Shown: positions 1 through 7,175 of the stretch, in pieces
Layout: each line of letters starts with the position of its first letter
Numbering within the stretch: position 1 is the first letter of the stretch
Assembly (NCBI GenBank): GCA_017457015.1
Contig: JAFTIG010000068.1
Location: 1 to 24,729 of the forward strand
Reading direction: 5' to 3'
Length of the DNA stretch: 24,729 nucleotides
Source of the DNA: Clostridia bacterium
GTDB taxonomy: Bacteria > Bacillota_A > Clostridia > Christensenellales > Borkfalkiaceae
Position numbers and translations under genes: made by a program
Notes under the pieces: model-generated
Seen by the model: the letters and a program-made list of their open reading frames with translations, nothing else
Told to the model about the DNA's origin: nothing
Database searches by the model: none

Positions 1-13
1 TAAACCACGTCAT
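1..13 (-). CDS. 5' end of an unidentified minus-strand gene (cut by window edge)
   Basis: Only four codons are inside the window, reading M-T-W and then a partial fourth residue. The start is supported by a perfect GGAGGT ribosome binding site at 26..21 on the minus strand, seven bases before the ATG at 13..11, and by a plausible promoter further upstream. No function can be assigned. It would be transcribed divergently from tRNA-Ser. Confidence 0.5.
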
Positions 14-43
14 AAACCGCACCTCCATAAATTTTATATATAT

Positions 44-72
44 ATAATATCATATATTTTTAAATTTGTATA
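44..72 (-). promoter_or_regulatory. Candidate sigma-A promoter for the left-edge gene
   Basis: On the minus strand a -35-like TATACA (72..67), a 17-base spacer and a -10-like TATTAT (49..44) preceded by TGA (extended -10) lie about 30 bases before the start codon at 13. The surrounding DNA is extremely AT-rich, so chance matches are likely. The call rests mainly on the spacing and on the downstream ribosome binding site. Confidence 0.35.
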
Positions 73-125
73 TACTTTTTAAAAAGTTTTTAAAAAAATT
101 TTTTATAAATATTATATCAATTAAC

Positions 126-154
126 TTGCTTTTTATCGTAAAATATATTAAAAT
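126..154 (+). promoter_or_regulatory. Promoter of tRNA-Ser
   Basis: TTGCTT (126-131), a 17-base spacer and TAAAAT (149-154) form a good sigma-A promoter. Transcription would start near 161, about ten bases before the mature tRNA 5' end at 171, which is normal for a singly transcribed tRNA gene. Confidence 0.65.
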
Positions 155-170
155 ATTAAAAGACTTTGAC

Positions 171-258
171 GGAGAGGTGTCAGAGTGGTCTAATGTGCAC
201 GCTTGGAAAGCGTGTATACGGAAACGTATCGGAGGTTCGAATCCTCTCCTCTCCGCCA
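171..258 (+). tRNA. tRNA-Ser (anticodon GGA)
   Basis: This is a complete class II tRNA. The acceptor arm GGAGAGG (171-177) pairs with CCTCTCC (248-254), followed by discriminator G255 and an encoded CCA (256-258). The anticodon stem CACGC/GCGTG (198-202/210-214) encloses a loop with GGA at 205-207, which reads UCC and UCU serine codons. A long variable arm with an ACG..CGT stem, typical of serine tRNAs, and a GGTTCGAAT T-loop follow. It has its own promoter and an intrinsic terminator eight bases after CCA, so it is probably a single-gene unit. Protein-like reading frames on either strand here are artefacts of the tRNA. Confidence 0.97.
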
Positions 259-265
259 TAACAGG

Positions 266-295
266 AATAGCACCCAAACAGGTGCTATTTTTGTT
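266..295 (+). terminator. Intrinsic terminator of tRNA-Ser
   Basis: AATAGCACC (266-274) pairs with GGTGCTATT (281-289) around a six-base loop and runs into a T-rich tract. It follows the encoded CCA by only eight bases. Confidence 0.85.
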
Positions 296-355
296 ATGAT
301 TGATGGGGTGTGTGGACAGAGAAACTTGGTTCGGCTTTGCCATCGTAACGCAAGT

Positions 356-390
356 GGAGATGTATCCTCTCCTCTACTCCATAACAAGAA
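356..390 (+). pseudogene. Degenerate copy of the tRNA-Ser 3' end
   Basis: About 115 bases after the tRNA, a 35-base stretch repeats its 3' end: a GGAG..CCTC T-arm with two bases lost in the loop, the CCTCTCCTCT acceptor side, a changed end that still finishes in CCA, and the flanking ATAACA.GAA. The bases after it (AAGAG...CTCTT) recall a decayed version of the tRNA terminator. The 5' half is absent, so no functional tRNA is encoded. It may be a decayed tandem tRNA, or a remnant direct repeat from integration at the tRNA 3' end. About 55 bases on either side hold nothing else I recognise. Confidence 0.6.
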
Positions 391-445
391 AAGAGTACTT
401 ACCGCTCTTACCATAAAGATTAAATCGAACAATTTAGAAAACTAC

Positions 446-475
446 TTGAATTAAATTGGCCTTTTTTGATATAAT
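446..475 (+). promoter_or_regulatory. Promoter of the PNPOx-like gene
   Basis: TTGAAT (446-451), an 18-base spacer and a perfect TATAAT (470-475) preceded by TGA (extended -10) precede the gene. The predicted start near 482 lies upstream of the ATG at 513. It also lies downstream of the in-frame TTG at 456, so that TTG cannot be the start if this promoter is used. Confidence 0.7.
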
Positions 476-512
476 AAACTTACCGAAAATAAGAATTTAC
501 GGAAAAAATATT

Positions 513-932
513 ATGTATAACAATAAAATTGCAAAATTTATCAAACATCAAAAAGTTGCTTTTATCTGTTCTGTTGACGAAGAAGGATTTCCAAATGTAA
601 AAGCGATGCTTAGACCGAGAAAAATCAATGGCTTACGCCAGTTTTATTTTTCAACAAACACTTCTTCATTGAGAGTAAAACAGTATATGAATAATCCAAA
701 TGCCAGTATTTATTTCTATCATAAAGGATTGATTAAGTACACGGGTGTTATGTTAATAGGTAAAATGGAAGTGTTAACCGACCAAAAGACGAAAGATATG
801 CTTTGGCGCAAAGGAGACACGATGTTTTATAAAGGTGGTGTTACTGACCCAGACTATTGTGTTTTAAGATTTAACGCAGAAAGTGGAAGATACTATTGTG
901 ATTTAAAAACAGAAAATTTTACAATCGAGTAA
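513..932 (+). CDS. Pyridoxamine 5'-phosphate oxidase-like flavin-binding protein
   Basis: This 139-residue protein has the size and pattern of the small split-barrel PNPOx-like family (general stress protein 26 type). The N-terminal part runs K-H-Q-K-V-A-F-I-C-S-V-D-E-E-G-F-P-N-V-K-A-M, followed by the strand pattern F-Y-F-S-T-N-T-S-S and a later Y-F-Y-H-K-G. Such proteins are usually cytoplasmic dimers that bind FMN or F420-like cofactors; the substrate here is unknown. The ATG at 513 is chosen because the promoter sits at 446-475 and GGAAAA lies just upstream. It is a single-gene unit with its own terminator. Two sampled 60-base lines are 28% and 32% G+C and a third is 42%. It also uses AGA arginine codons, unlike the minus-strand genes, so it may have been acquired. 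Whether it is an active enzyme is unclear. Confidence 0.85.
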   Translation: MYNNKIAKFIKHQKVAFICSVDEEGFPNVKAMLRPRKINGLRQFYFSTNTSSLRVKQYMNNPNASIYFYHKGLIKYTGVMLIGKMEVLTDQKTKDMLWRKGDTMFYKGGVTDPDYCVLRFNAESGRYYCDLKTENFTIE

Positions 933-990
933 TATAAATTTCAATTTATCGAACAGTTAATTCCTTGTGAAAGACTTTCAAAAGTATGGT

Positions 991-1027
991 ACACTACACT
1001 TAACTTTGTTAAGTGTAGTGTGTTTTT
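991..1027 (+). terminator. Intrinsic terminator of the PNPOx-like gene
   Basis: A perfect 13-base-pair stem (991-1003 with 1009-1021) around a CTTTG loop is followed by GTTTTTG. It ends the plus-strand unit. Confidence 0.85.
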
Positions 1028-1029
1028 GC

Positions 1030-1070
1030 AAAGTAAAAAATAAAGGATAGCGAAATTTTCGCTATCCTTT
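1030..1070 (-). terminator. Intrinsic terminator of the long minus-strand run
   Basis: On the minus strand AAAGGATAGCG (1070..1060) pairs with CGCTATCCTTT (1052..1042) around an A/T loop that can extend the stem, and T-rich sequence follows (1041..1030). It lies about 130 bases after the kinase stop codon. Positions 1071-1197 hold nothing I recognise. Together with the terminator at 991 it insulates the two converging units. Confidence 0.75.
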
Positions 1071-1197
1071 TGAATTACTTAAAAAATCTCTCATGCTTAA
1101 ACTATCTGTCTTTGGCACTCTTTTTATTTAATGTTTATCGACCGCATCAAGGACAGTCGTTTAGTTTATTATCGTTAAAAATAAATTTAACCGCTAA

Positions 1198-2607
1198 TTA
1201 GAATATCTTCATTAGCTTGCTTTCTGTGATTTTATAATCGGAATAAATTTTATCATAGCCTTGTTCGGTGGGTTGATAAGTCTTATTAATCCCTACTATT
1301 TGATTTACTGCAGAAACGCTGTCGTTAAACACACCGATACCCACACCTGCAAAAATTGCACTGCCAAGGCACGCCGTTTCGTTTTCGTTTAAGGTAACGA
1401 TACGTTTACCTAAAACGCCACTTTTTATATTACACCAAAGTTTACTTTTTGCGCCACCGCCCATTGAACGAATCTCTTCCACGTCAACCTTCATAAAATC
1501 GACGTATTCTTTAATCATATATGCAACCGCTTCCATAATAGCGCGAGCAAAGTGTGCGCGAGTGTGTTTTAATTCTACGCCGAAAAACACGCCCTTTGCG
1601 TTAGGTTTATATTCAGGCATAACCGTTCCGCAAAGGTGTGGCAGAACCATTAAACCTTCAGAGCCTGCAGGTACTTTTTCCGCCATTTCATCAAGTTCTT
1701 TTAACGATACGCTTTCAGAGAAATTACCCTTAAACCACTCGAGCGCAGCACCTGCCGTCGGTGCCCACATAAGCAAACAATATAGCCCCTTTCTAACGTA
1801 ATATGCCGAAACTTTAAGTCCGTCGAAGAAAGGCGGGAACTTTTCGGTGAGAGCACACACGGCAAGCGCAGTGCCCGTGGTTTCACTCATAAGACCTTCT
1901 TTTACCACGCCTGCGCCCGTTATTCCTGCGATTTGGTCAAGCGCGCTAGTGGCAACGTTTATCCCGTTATAATCTCCAACCACTTCACCACTTTCTTTAA
2001 GTTCAGGTAATTGTTTTTCAGTTATTCCAAGATAGGATAAAATTTCCGGTATATATTCGCCCGTATGCACGTTCATAAGCAGTGACGACGAGTATAACGA
2101 ACGCGACGCGACGAACTTGCTCGTCATACGGTAAATAATATAGTCTTCAAGCAAAAGGAATTTATCTGCTTTTTCAAAAATTTCCGGTGCGTTATCTTTA
2201 AGCCATTTTATTTTGGGAGCGGGATAACCTGCAGGAATTTCCGTTTGTCCGGTAAGATCGTACATGTTTTTTAAACCAAACCTTTCTTCCATTTCTTTTG
2301 CTTGTTTATCCGCTCTGTTATCAAGCCAAATAATGGCGTTCATGAGCGGTTTACCGTTTTTATCAAGCACGATTAAGGTTTCACCCTGCGTATCGACAGA
2401 AAGGGCGTCAACCTTGAATTTTGACGTTATTTTTCCCACCGTTTGAGAAAATATCGTAAAGAACTCTTGAGCATCAAATTCTATAAACTCGCCTTTGGTT
2501 ATAAGTTTATACTGAGCCGATTCCGACGCGAGCCTTTCACCTTTATCGTTAAACAAACACGCTTTAAGCGCCGTAGTACCAAAATCTACACCTAATAAGT
2601 TTGCCAT
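1198..2607 (-). CDS. FGGY-family carbohydrate kinase (xylulokinase-like)
   Basis: This 469-residue protein has the two-domain FGGY kinase fold, which phosphorylates sugars or polyols with ATP in the cytoplasm. The N-terminal phosphate loop is G-V-D-F-G-T-T-A-L-K-A (6-16), followed by S-V-D-T-Q-G-E-T (70-77) and the substrate-site I-I-W-L-D-N-R (92-98). The second domain has T-T-G-T-A and the adenosine motif S-M-G-G-G-A-K-S. The length is normal. The family covers xylulose, gluconate, glycerol and related substrates, and sequence alone does not decide here; xylulokinase-like is the closest impression. The ATG has an AGAGGTG ribosome binding site and starts one base after the transporter stop codon, so it is the last gene of the module. 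The reading frame is intact although its neighbour is broken. Confidence 0.85.
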   Translation of the reverse strand: MANLLGVDFGTTALKACLFNDKGERLASESAQYKLITKGEFIEFDAQEFFTIFSQTVGKITSKFKVDALSVDTQGETLIVLDKNGKPLMNAIIWLDNRADKQAKEMEERFGLKNMYDLTGQTEIPAGYPAPKIKWLKDNAPEIFEKADKFLLLEDYIIYRMTSKFVASRSLYSSSLLMNVHTGEYIPEILSYLGITEKQLPELKESGEVVGDYNGINVATSALDQIAGITGAGVVKEGLMSETTGTALAVCALTEKFPPFFDGLKVSAYYVRKGLYCLLMWAPTAGAALEWFKGNFSESVSLKELDEMAEKVPAGSEGLMVLPHLCGTVMPEYKPNAKGVFFGVELKHTRAHFARAIMEAVAYMIKEYVDFMKVDVEEIRSMGGGAKSKLWCNIKSGVLGKRIVTLNENETACLGSAIFAGVGIGVFNDSVSAVNQIVGINKTYQPTEQGYDKIYSDYKITESKLMKIF

Positions 2608-2608
2608 T

Positions 2609-3945
2609 TTACACCTCTGTTTTTCCCGTTTTGTTTGAATTTGTTTTCTTTATTATTACGTTAATAAGTATAAGCGCAAGGATTACGAATACTGCTATAC
2701 CAAAAGTAGTTAAATATGCCGCTTGCCAACCGCTGTTATCAATTATACTGCCGATTATAGTAGGCGTAACGCCCGCCGCAAGCGACGCAATAGCGTTGGA
2801 TATAGCGCTGTACGCGCCTGCATTTACCATATTTCTCAATTTAAACGCCATAACGCTTAAAACTATCGCTTTTACACCGTTAGTAACGACTATAAAATGA
2901 TACACAGCACGAGAGAAAGCCAGACGTTTAGGTCGAAAAAGAACGCCAAAAGCAAGGATACCGGTAACAAAATCAAAGAACACAATATAGCATTTTTTAT
3001 AAAATCTCTGTGCTTTTCACACAAAGATATTGTCATCATAGGTCCTAAAGCGATCATTATCGGCGCTATTATCGTAACGTATACCGAAACGCTTTTATCC
3101 ATTCCGTGAACGTCGACGAAAAGGCTGGTTATATAATTCATTACGCAATAGTATAACGACGTTATTAAAAAAGCCATAGTTAAGTCTATCATATAGAATA
3201 CCGCTACTTTTTTCTTGGTTTCAAGCGTAAAAAGCGGTTTTTCTATATTATTAGACCCTTTTTCGTCATTAGTAACGCTTGTTTCTTTTTTATCGAACAA
3301 CTTGTTTAATTTTTCGAACCTACTTGCCTTAAACACTACAAAAACAAAAATAATTATAGCGATAGCAAAAATACTGCTTAAAACAAAATACGGAATTCTC
3401 CATAAATCGTAAGTAATACACAGCGCGCTCAAACCGTAAGAAATTACCGTTCCGAAGGCGTAAGCCAAATTCATCACCCTATTTGCGGAAGTCATTTGCT
3501 TAATAGGTAAATATTTAGTAAGCATATAATTGCAACCACAATACACGCTTGCTTGAAATGCGCCAGTAAGTCCAAAAAGCGCCCACATTTGGTAAACGTT
3601 TTCAGTCACGCCCATCAAAAACGAGCATATTGCTGAAATCGGAACGGTTACGATCATAAGTTTGCGAAAATCGACCTTTCCTATTATAAAGAATAGCCCT
3701 ACTTGAACTAATCCGTACGCAACGAAATAACAAGTATTAGTCATGCTTATCTTGGCATATTCAATATTCCACATCGTGCGAACGTACTCTAATTCCGCTA
3801 TAAATACGCCTTTAATTGCCATGCTCAACGTATAAAGGAAAAAACAAGCAAAAATAAGCAATACACCTATGCTTTTACGCTATTTATCCACGATTTTTAT
3901 TGTCACGGGATCGTCGCTATGATGTAAAAATCTAAATAATTCCAT
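2609..3945 (-). pseudogene. Major facilitator superfamily transporter, disrupted by a nonsense codon and a frameshift
   Basis: The product would be an inner-membrane transporter of about 445 residues with roughly 12 hydrophobic segments and a charged central loop (K-L-N-K-L-F-D-K-K-E and on), as expected for the major facilitator superfamily. The original start is the ATG at 3945: AAAGGA precedes it by five bases and it sits two bases after the amidohydrolase stop. Codon 22 is an in-frame TAG (3882..3880), after which the frame continues R-K-S-I-G-V into the first membrane helix. A second break lies near 2894-2897: restoring one T in the run of four Ts on the minus strand joins L-C-I-I to I-V-V-T-N-G and opens the frame to the TAA at 2609. 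A TTG at 3861 could restart translation but would lose the N-terminus, and the frameshift would remain. The substrate is unknown. Either a true pseudogene or sequence errors. Confidence 0.8.
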
Positions 3946-3947
3946 GA

Positions 3948-5297
3948 TTATCCTTTGTAGTTTAAAGTTACCGTCCCGTCTTCGTTGAATATTACGGTGT
4001 CTTTATCCATATTAATCGACCGTTTATGCTTTAAATATTCTTCCGTACTCTTAAATACCGGCGTATAATTGTCAATTATATATTTTGCTTTTTCACCACC
4101 GTTCGAGAGCAACGCTTCAAGCAAAAGCACCTGAAATTTTGCTGAGTCAACGCAAGCGTTTACGGGATCTGCTATTTTATAATCAATTCCGTGTGACTTG
4201 CCTACCGCGCCACACGCGTATGCGTGTATTGCAGGGAAAAGTGAACTTATATCTCCCATATCCGTTGATGACGCTAACCATTCGTCATCGATATCAACGC
4301 TACCTTTTCCGTAATTTTCTTCTATAACTTCAGCGGCGAGCGCCCTAAAATTAAGGTCGTCACGCAATGCTTCAGAGCCTGCCATATCGGTAATTTTAAC
4401 GGTTGCTCCGAGTGCCGCCGCGCATGCTGATATGGTAAGATTTACCTTTTCGTTCACTTTTTTGTGCGCGATGGGATTTGCCGCGCGAACGTAACTTTCG
4501 ATTACGACTTCATCAGGCACGGCGTTTACCGCGTCCCCACCCTTAGTTATAATAGAGTGAATTCTGACGTAGTCTTTTTCCTGAAAAGTTTCCCTTAAAG
4601 AGTTGATTGCAAGAAGTATTAAATTTGCCGCGTTTAACGCGTTTATCCCTTTATGCGGATGCGCGCCTGCGTGAGAAGAAACGCCTTTAACGACCATGCG
4701 TTTTCTTATTACTCCGTTATGACCGCGCGTAAGTTTAAACTTGCAGTTTTTCGCAGGTGAAGTATGTACCATAAACGCTATATCAGTGCCGTCGAAAATT
4801 CCGCGACTGATAAATTCAGGTTTTCCTGAAGTAAACTCGATTACGCCTTTTTTAACGAGTTCTTGGCGATAAGTTATTTCAATACCTTCTTCTGCGGGTA
4901 CGCAACAAAGTTTAATCTTTCCGCAAAGTTTATCTAAAACTTCCTTATTCGTGAGTGCTCCCGCAACGCCGAGCATTGCCGCGCATTGAGCGTGGTGTCC
5001 ACAGTTATGTATTGCGCCGGTCACTTTATCGCATTCGGGGTGCTTAAAGTTTATTAAAGAGTCAAGTTCCGCAAGTATAAGCACGTTCGGTCCAACCCTA
5101 CCCGTATCGATAACGGTATAAAATCCCGTTATACCGTCCGCTCTCGTTACTGTATACCCCATTTTTTCAAACTCGGCAATCATATACTCGTTCGTCTTAA
5201 ATTCTTTATATCCTGGTTCGGGGTTGTTCCAAATATGACGTTCAGAGCGTAAAATAAGATCCCTATATTCTTCAACTGCTTGTATTGCGTTTTTCAT
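3948..5297 (-). CDS. M20-family amidohydrolase (AbgB/aminoacylase-like)
   Basis: This 449-residue protein resembles the M20D metallo-amidohydrolases, which cleave N-acyl amino acids, p-aminobenzoyl-glutamate and similar amides. Visible features are the substrate-side W-N-N-P-E-P-G-Y-K-E (23-32), the metal-site H-N-C-G-H-H-A-Q (97-104, where many members have C-G-H-D), V-P-A-E-E-G (133-138), and the lid-domain G-V-S-S-H-A-G-A-H-P with G-I-N-A-L-N-A-A. No signal peptide is seen, so it acts in the cytoplasm. It lies 13 bases after capA and two bases before the broken transporter, which suggests it handles an imported amide or peptide-like compound. A C-terminal extension of about 50 residues (from the region of K-H-K-R-S-I-N-M) follows the catalytic domain. 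The exact substrate cannot be read from the sequence. Confidence 0.85.
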   Translation of the reverse strand: MKNAIQAVEEYRDLILRSERHIWNNPEPGYKEFKTNEYMIAEFEKMGYTVTRADGITGFYTVIDTGRVGPNVLILAELDSLINFKHPECDKVTGAIHNCGHHAQCAAMLGVAGALTNKEVLDKLCGKIKLCCVPAEEGIEITYRQELVKKGVIEFTSGKPEFISRGIFDGTDIAFMVHTSPAKNCKFKLTRGHNGVIRKRMVVKGVSSHAGAHPHKGINALNAANLILLAINSLRETFQEKDYVRIHSIITKGGDAVNAVPDEVVIESYVRAANPIAHKKVNEKVNLTISACAAALGATVKITDMAGSEALRDDLNFRALAAEVIEENYGKGSVDIDDEWLASSTDMGDISSLFPAIHAYACGAVGKSHGIDYKIADPVNACVDSAKFQVLLLEALLSNGGEKAKYIIDNYTPVFKSTEEYLKHKRSINMDKDTVIFNEDGTVTLNYKG

Positions 5298-5310
5298 AAA
5301 CGTTTTCCTA

Positions 5311-6618
5311 TTAAAATTTCAATTTGATTATATCGTTTTCTAATACGAGTTTTGTACCGTAAGGCGTAGAAAGTCTTGAAAGCACTTCAAAAATTTCCTT
5401 ACGCTCATCGCCTTTTGCGTGGTACGGAAGTCCGTCTAACTTTCCTTCTCTTTTAAACCCTGCAACCACAGGTAACATATTGAGTGCGGTTAGTTTACCG
5501 CAGTCGTCAAATTCCATATACGGAATAACGGTCATAAAGTTACACTTATGAACTTGCAGTCCTATAGTGTTATTTTTTGAGCGCGCCATTAGGCCTTCCC
5601 ACGCGGTCGCGTTTTTATCCACGCCGTACTTTTCCATAAAGTCGGCAGGTAGAATCGGAACTCGCATGCCTTGATATATAAAATCGCCAAGCGAATAAAA
5701 TATAGGACTGCCTTTATAAATTTCCAACGCCCTTAACTGATGCGTTCCGCCACCTATCATTGCGGACGCACCTGCGTCTATACACGCATGCGACAGTTCT
5801 TCTAAATACTCTGGAACTTCTTCGTGAATATCCGTTTTAACTGTATGGCAATGAATAAGAATAACCACTAAATCGTATTCTTTTTTTGCATCTTTTATCG
5901 CGCTTACAATTCTTTCCTTATCCTTTTTATTGCACTCGGTCTTTTTCCTAGAGCCGTCGTAACAAAATTTAATACCGCCGAAATTGAATATTCCGTCAGG
6001 ATCAGGCAAAACGAATCCACCTGCAATATTTAACTCTCTTTGTCCGTTGATGCGAGTTTTTTCAGCGACTGATTTTAACGCGTTAACCGTTTGTTCGTCA
6101 GCGGGATAATAAGTATCGTGCCCAATATAATTTACTCCCGGACGTGCAGCGAGCGTATTCGTAGCGTCGTTTGCCTTGGACGCCGCTTCATATTCTGCCG
6201 TAACCGCAAATATTGCAACTCTTTTACCACAGACGTCAATTACCGCAGGTGCTGCTGCTTCACTTAAACTCCTGCCTGTACCCGAGTGCGCTAAATTACG
6301 CTTATCGAGTTCGTCAATAGTAGAAAGCATACCGTGATACGAATAGTCCATACAGTGATTGTTTGCAGTTCCGTAATAGTTAAAGCCGTAACGAGTAAGA
6401 TCGTCAAAAACTTCAGGCTCGGTGTTAAGCCACGTTCCGCCACTGTACGCGTTAGGAAAATCACCGAACTTTGAGATATTAGTTTCTAAATTAGTAATTC
6501 TAACGTCGCCCTTGCCTATAAACTCTTTTATAACCGCCATATCGGCGTCGTATTCAGCAGGAATATCTGCAACGAAAAGTGCGTCGCCCGTTGCCGTAAC
6601 TTTAATTTTATTATCCAT
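5311..6618 (-). CDS. CapA-family protein (metallophosphatase-like fold)
   Basis: This 435-residue protein belongs to the CapA family named after poly-gamma-glutamate capsule protein CapA, which has a calcineurin-like metal-site architecture. Motifs seen are V-T-A-T-G-D-A-L-F (7-15), R-I-T-N-L-E-T-N-I-S near 40-50, G-T-A-N-N-H-C-M-D-Y near 83-93, I-L-I-H-C-H near 253, and the C-terminal G-G-G-T-H-Q-L-R-A-L-E with F-Y-S-L-G-D-F-I-Y. Classical CapA proteins are membrane-anchored; this one starts M-D-N-K-I-K-V with no signal or anchor, so it is probably cytoplasmic and unlikely to make capsule. No capB or capC homologue is nearby. Its neighbours suggest a catabolic role, perhaps on a gamma-glutamyl-like or phosphorylated compound, but that is inference. 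AAAAAGGTG serves as its ribosome binding site. Confidence 0.85.
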   Translation of the reverse strand: MDNKIKVTATGDALFVADIPAEYDADMAVIKEFIGKGDVRITNLETNISKFGDFPNAYSGGTWLNTEPEVFDDLTRYGFNYYGTANNHCMDYSYHGMLSTIDELDKRNLAHSGTGRSLSEAAAPAVIDVCGKRVAIFAVTAEYEAASKANDATNTLAARPGVNYIGHDTYYPADEQTVNALKSVAEKTRINGQRELNIAGGFVLPDPDGIFNFGGIKFCYDGSRKKTECNKKDKERIVSAIKDAKKEYDLVVILIHCHTVKTDIHEEVPEYLEELSHACIDAGASAMIGGGTHQLRALEIYKGSPIFYSLGDFIYQGMRVPILPADFMEKYGVDKNATAWEGLMARSKNNTIGLQVHKCNFMTVIPYMEFDDCGKLTALNMLPVVAGFKREGKLDGLPYHAKGDERKEIFEVLSRLSTPYGTKLVLENDIIKLKF

Positions 6619-6638
6619 ATTAACACCTTTTTAATTTT

Positions 6639-7175
6639 TTATATTTCTACTTTTTTAATAACGTTTTTATATAAATCTTTCAAGGTAATAACGCCTTCTT
6701 CTAAAATTATATAACTGTTTGCCGTGTCGTTTTTAGGAAGAGAAAGTGAGCCTGCGTTTGCTACGACCGTCTTCCCCTTTCTTTCTATAAACCCCGTGTG
6801 AAAATGCCCGTAAATTACCGCGTCAAACTCGGTTTTTGGCATTTGGTCTTTATTAAAAACGTGCCCGTGTGTTAAAAAAATCGTTTTGTCGCTTGATATT
6901 ACGACTGCGTTTTCTATAAAATCAAACTCAGATATCATAGTGTCAACTGCGCTGTCACAGTTACCTTTAATAACCAAAAGTTTATCCTTTACACCGTTAA
7001 GAAGTTCAGCAACTTGCATAGGCGCGTATTCTTCGGGCAACGGATTTCTCGGCCCGTGATTATATACGTCGCCGAGCAGTATGAGTTTGTCTGCACCTTC
7101 TTTTTTAAATATTTCTATAAGTTTTCGTGCGTAAAAACTTGAACCGTGAATATCTGACGCTATTAAAAATTTCAT
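6639..7175 (-). CDS. yfcE: YfcE-like metallophosphoesterase
   Basis: This 178-residue cytoplasmic protein matches the YfcE/MJ0936 family of small metal-dependent phosphodiesterases. All hallmark metal-site motifs are present in order: S-D-I-H-G-S (7-12), G-D-V-Y-N-H-G-P (35-42), K-G-N-C-D-S (70-75), T-H-G-H (about 103-106) and Y-G-H-F-H-T-G (about 121-127). Family members hydrolyse artificial phosphodiesters in vitro, but the natural substrate is generally not known. Its ATG overlaps the stop codon of tcdA by four bases (ATGA), so the two are probably translated together. It ends 20 bases before capA and may belong to either neighbour functionally. Confidence 0.88.
   Translation of the reverse strand: MKFLIASDIHGSSFYARKLIEIFKKEGADKLILLGDVYNHGPRNPLPEEYAPMQVAELLNGVKDKLLVIKGNCDSAVDTMISEFDFIENAVVISSDKTIFLTHGHVFNKDQMPKTEFDAVIYGHFHTGFIERKGKTVVANAGSLSLPKNDTANSYIILEEGVITLKDLYKNVIKKVEI

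Noticed and set aside
50..454. Several protein-like reading frames on both strands across and just after the tRNA
   Set aside because: They translate the tRNA-Ser gene and its degenerate 3' repeat. The resemblance between two parts of one of them is just the repeated tRNA end. No ribosome binding site or protein family supports them.
456..512. A longer version of the PNPOx-like protein starting at TTG 456
   Set aside because: This stretch contains the spacer and -10 of the gene's promoter, and the extra residues do not look like the family. The ATG at 513 is preferred.
2890..2900. Programmed -1 frameshift in the transporter
   Set aside because: The site reads C-ATT-TTA, which does not fit the X-XXY-YYZ slippery pattern. 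No such control is known to me for this family, and the gene also has an upstream stop codon.
2609..2983. A separate small membrane protein of 124 residues
   Set aside because: It is the C-terminal third of the frameshifted transporter. Its apparent start region overlaps the preceding frame, and it has no ribosome binding site of its own.
3880..3882. TAG read as a sense codon
   Set aside because: None of the other genes, all conserved and full length, contains an internal TAG, and the same gene carries a frameshift. A nonsense mutation or read error is simpler.
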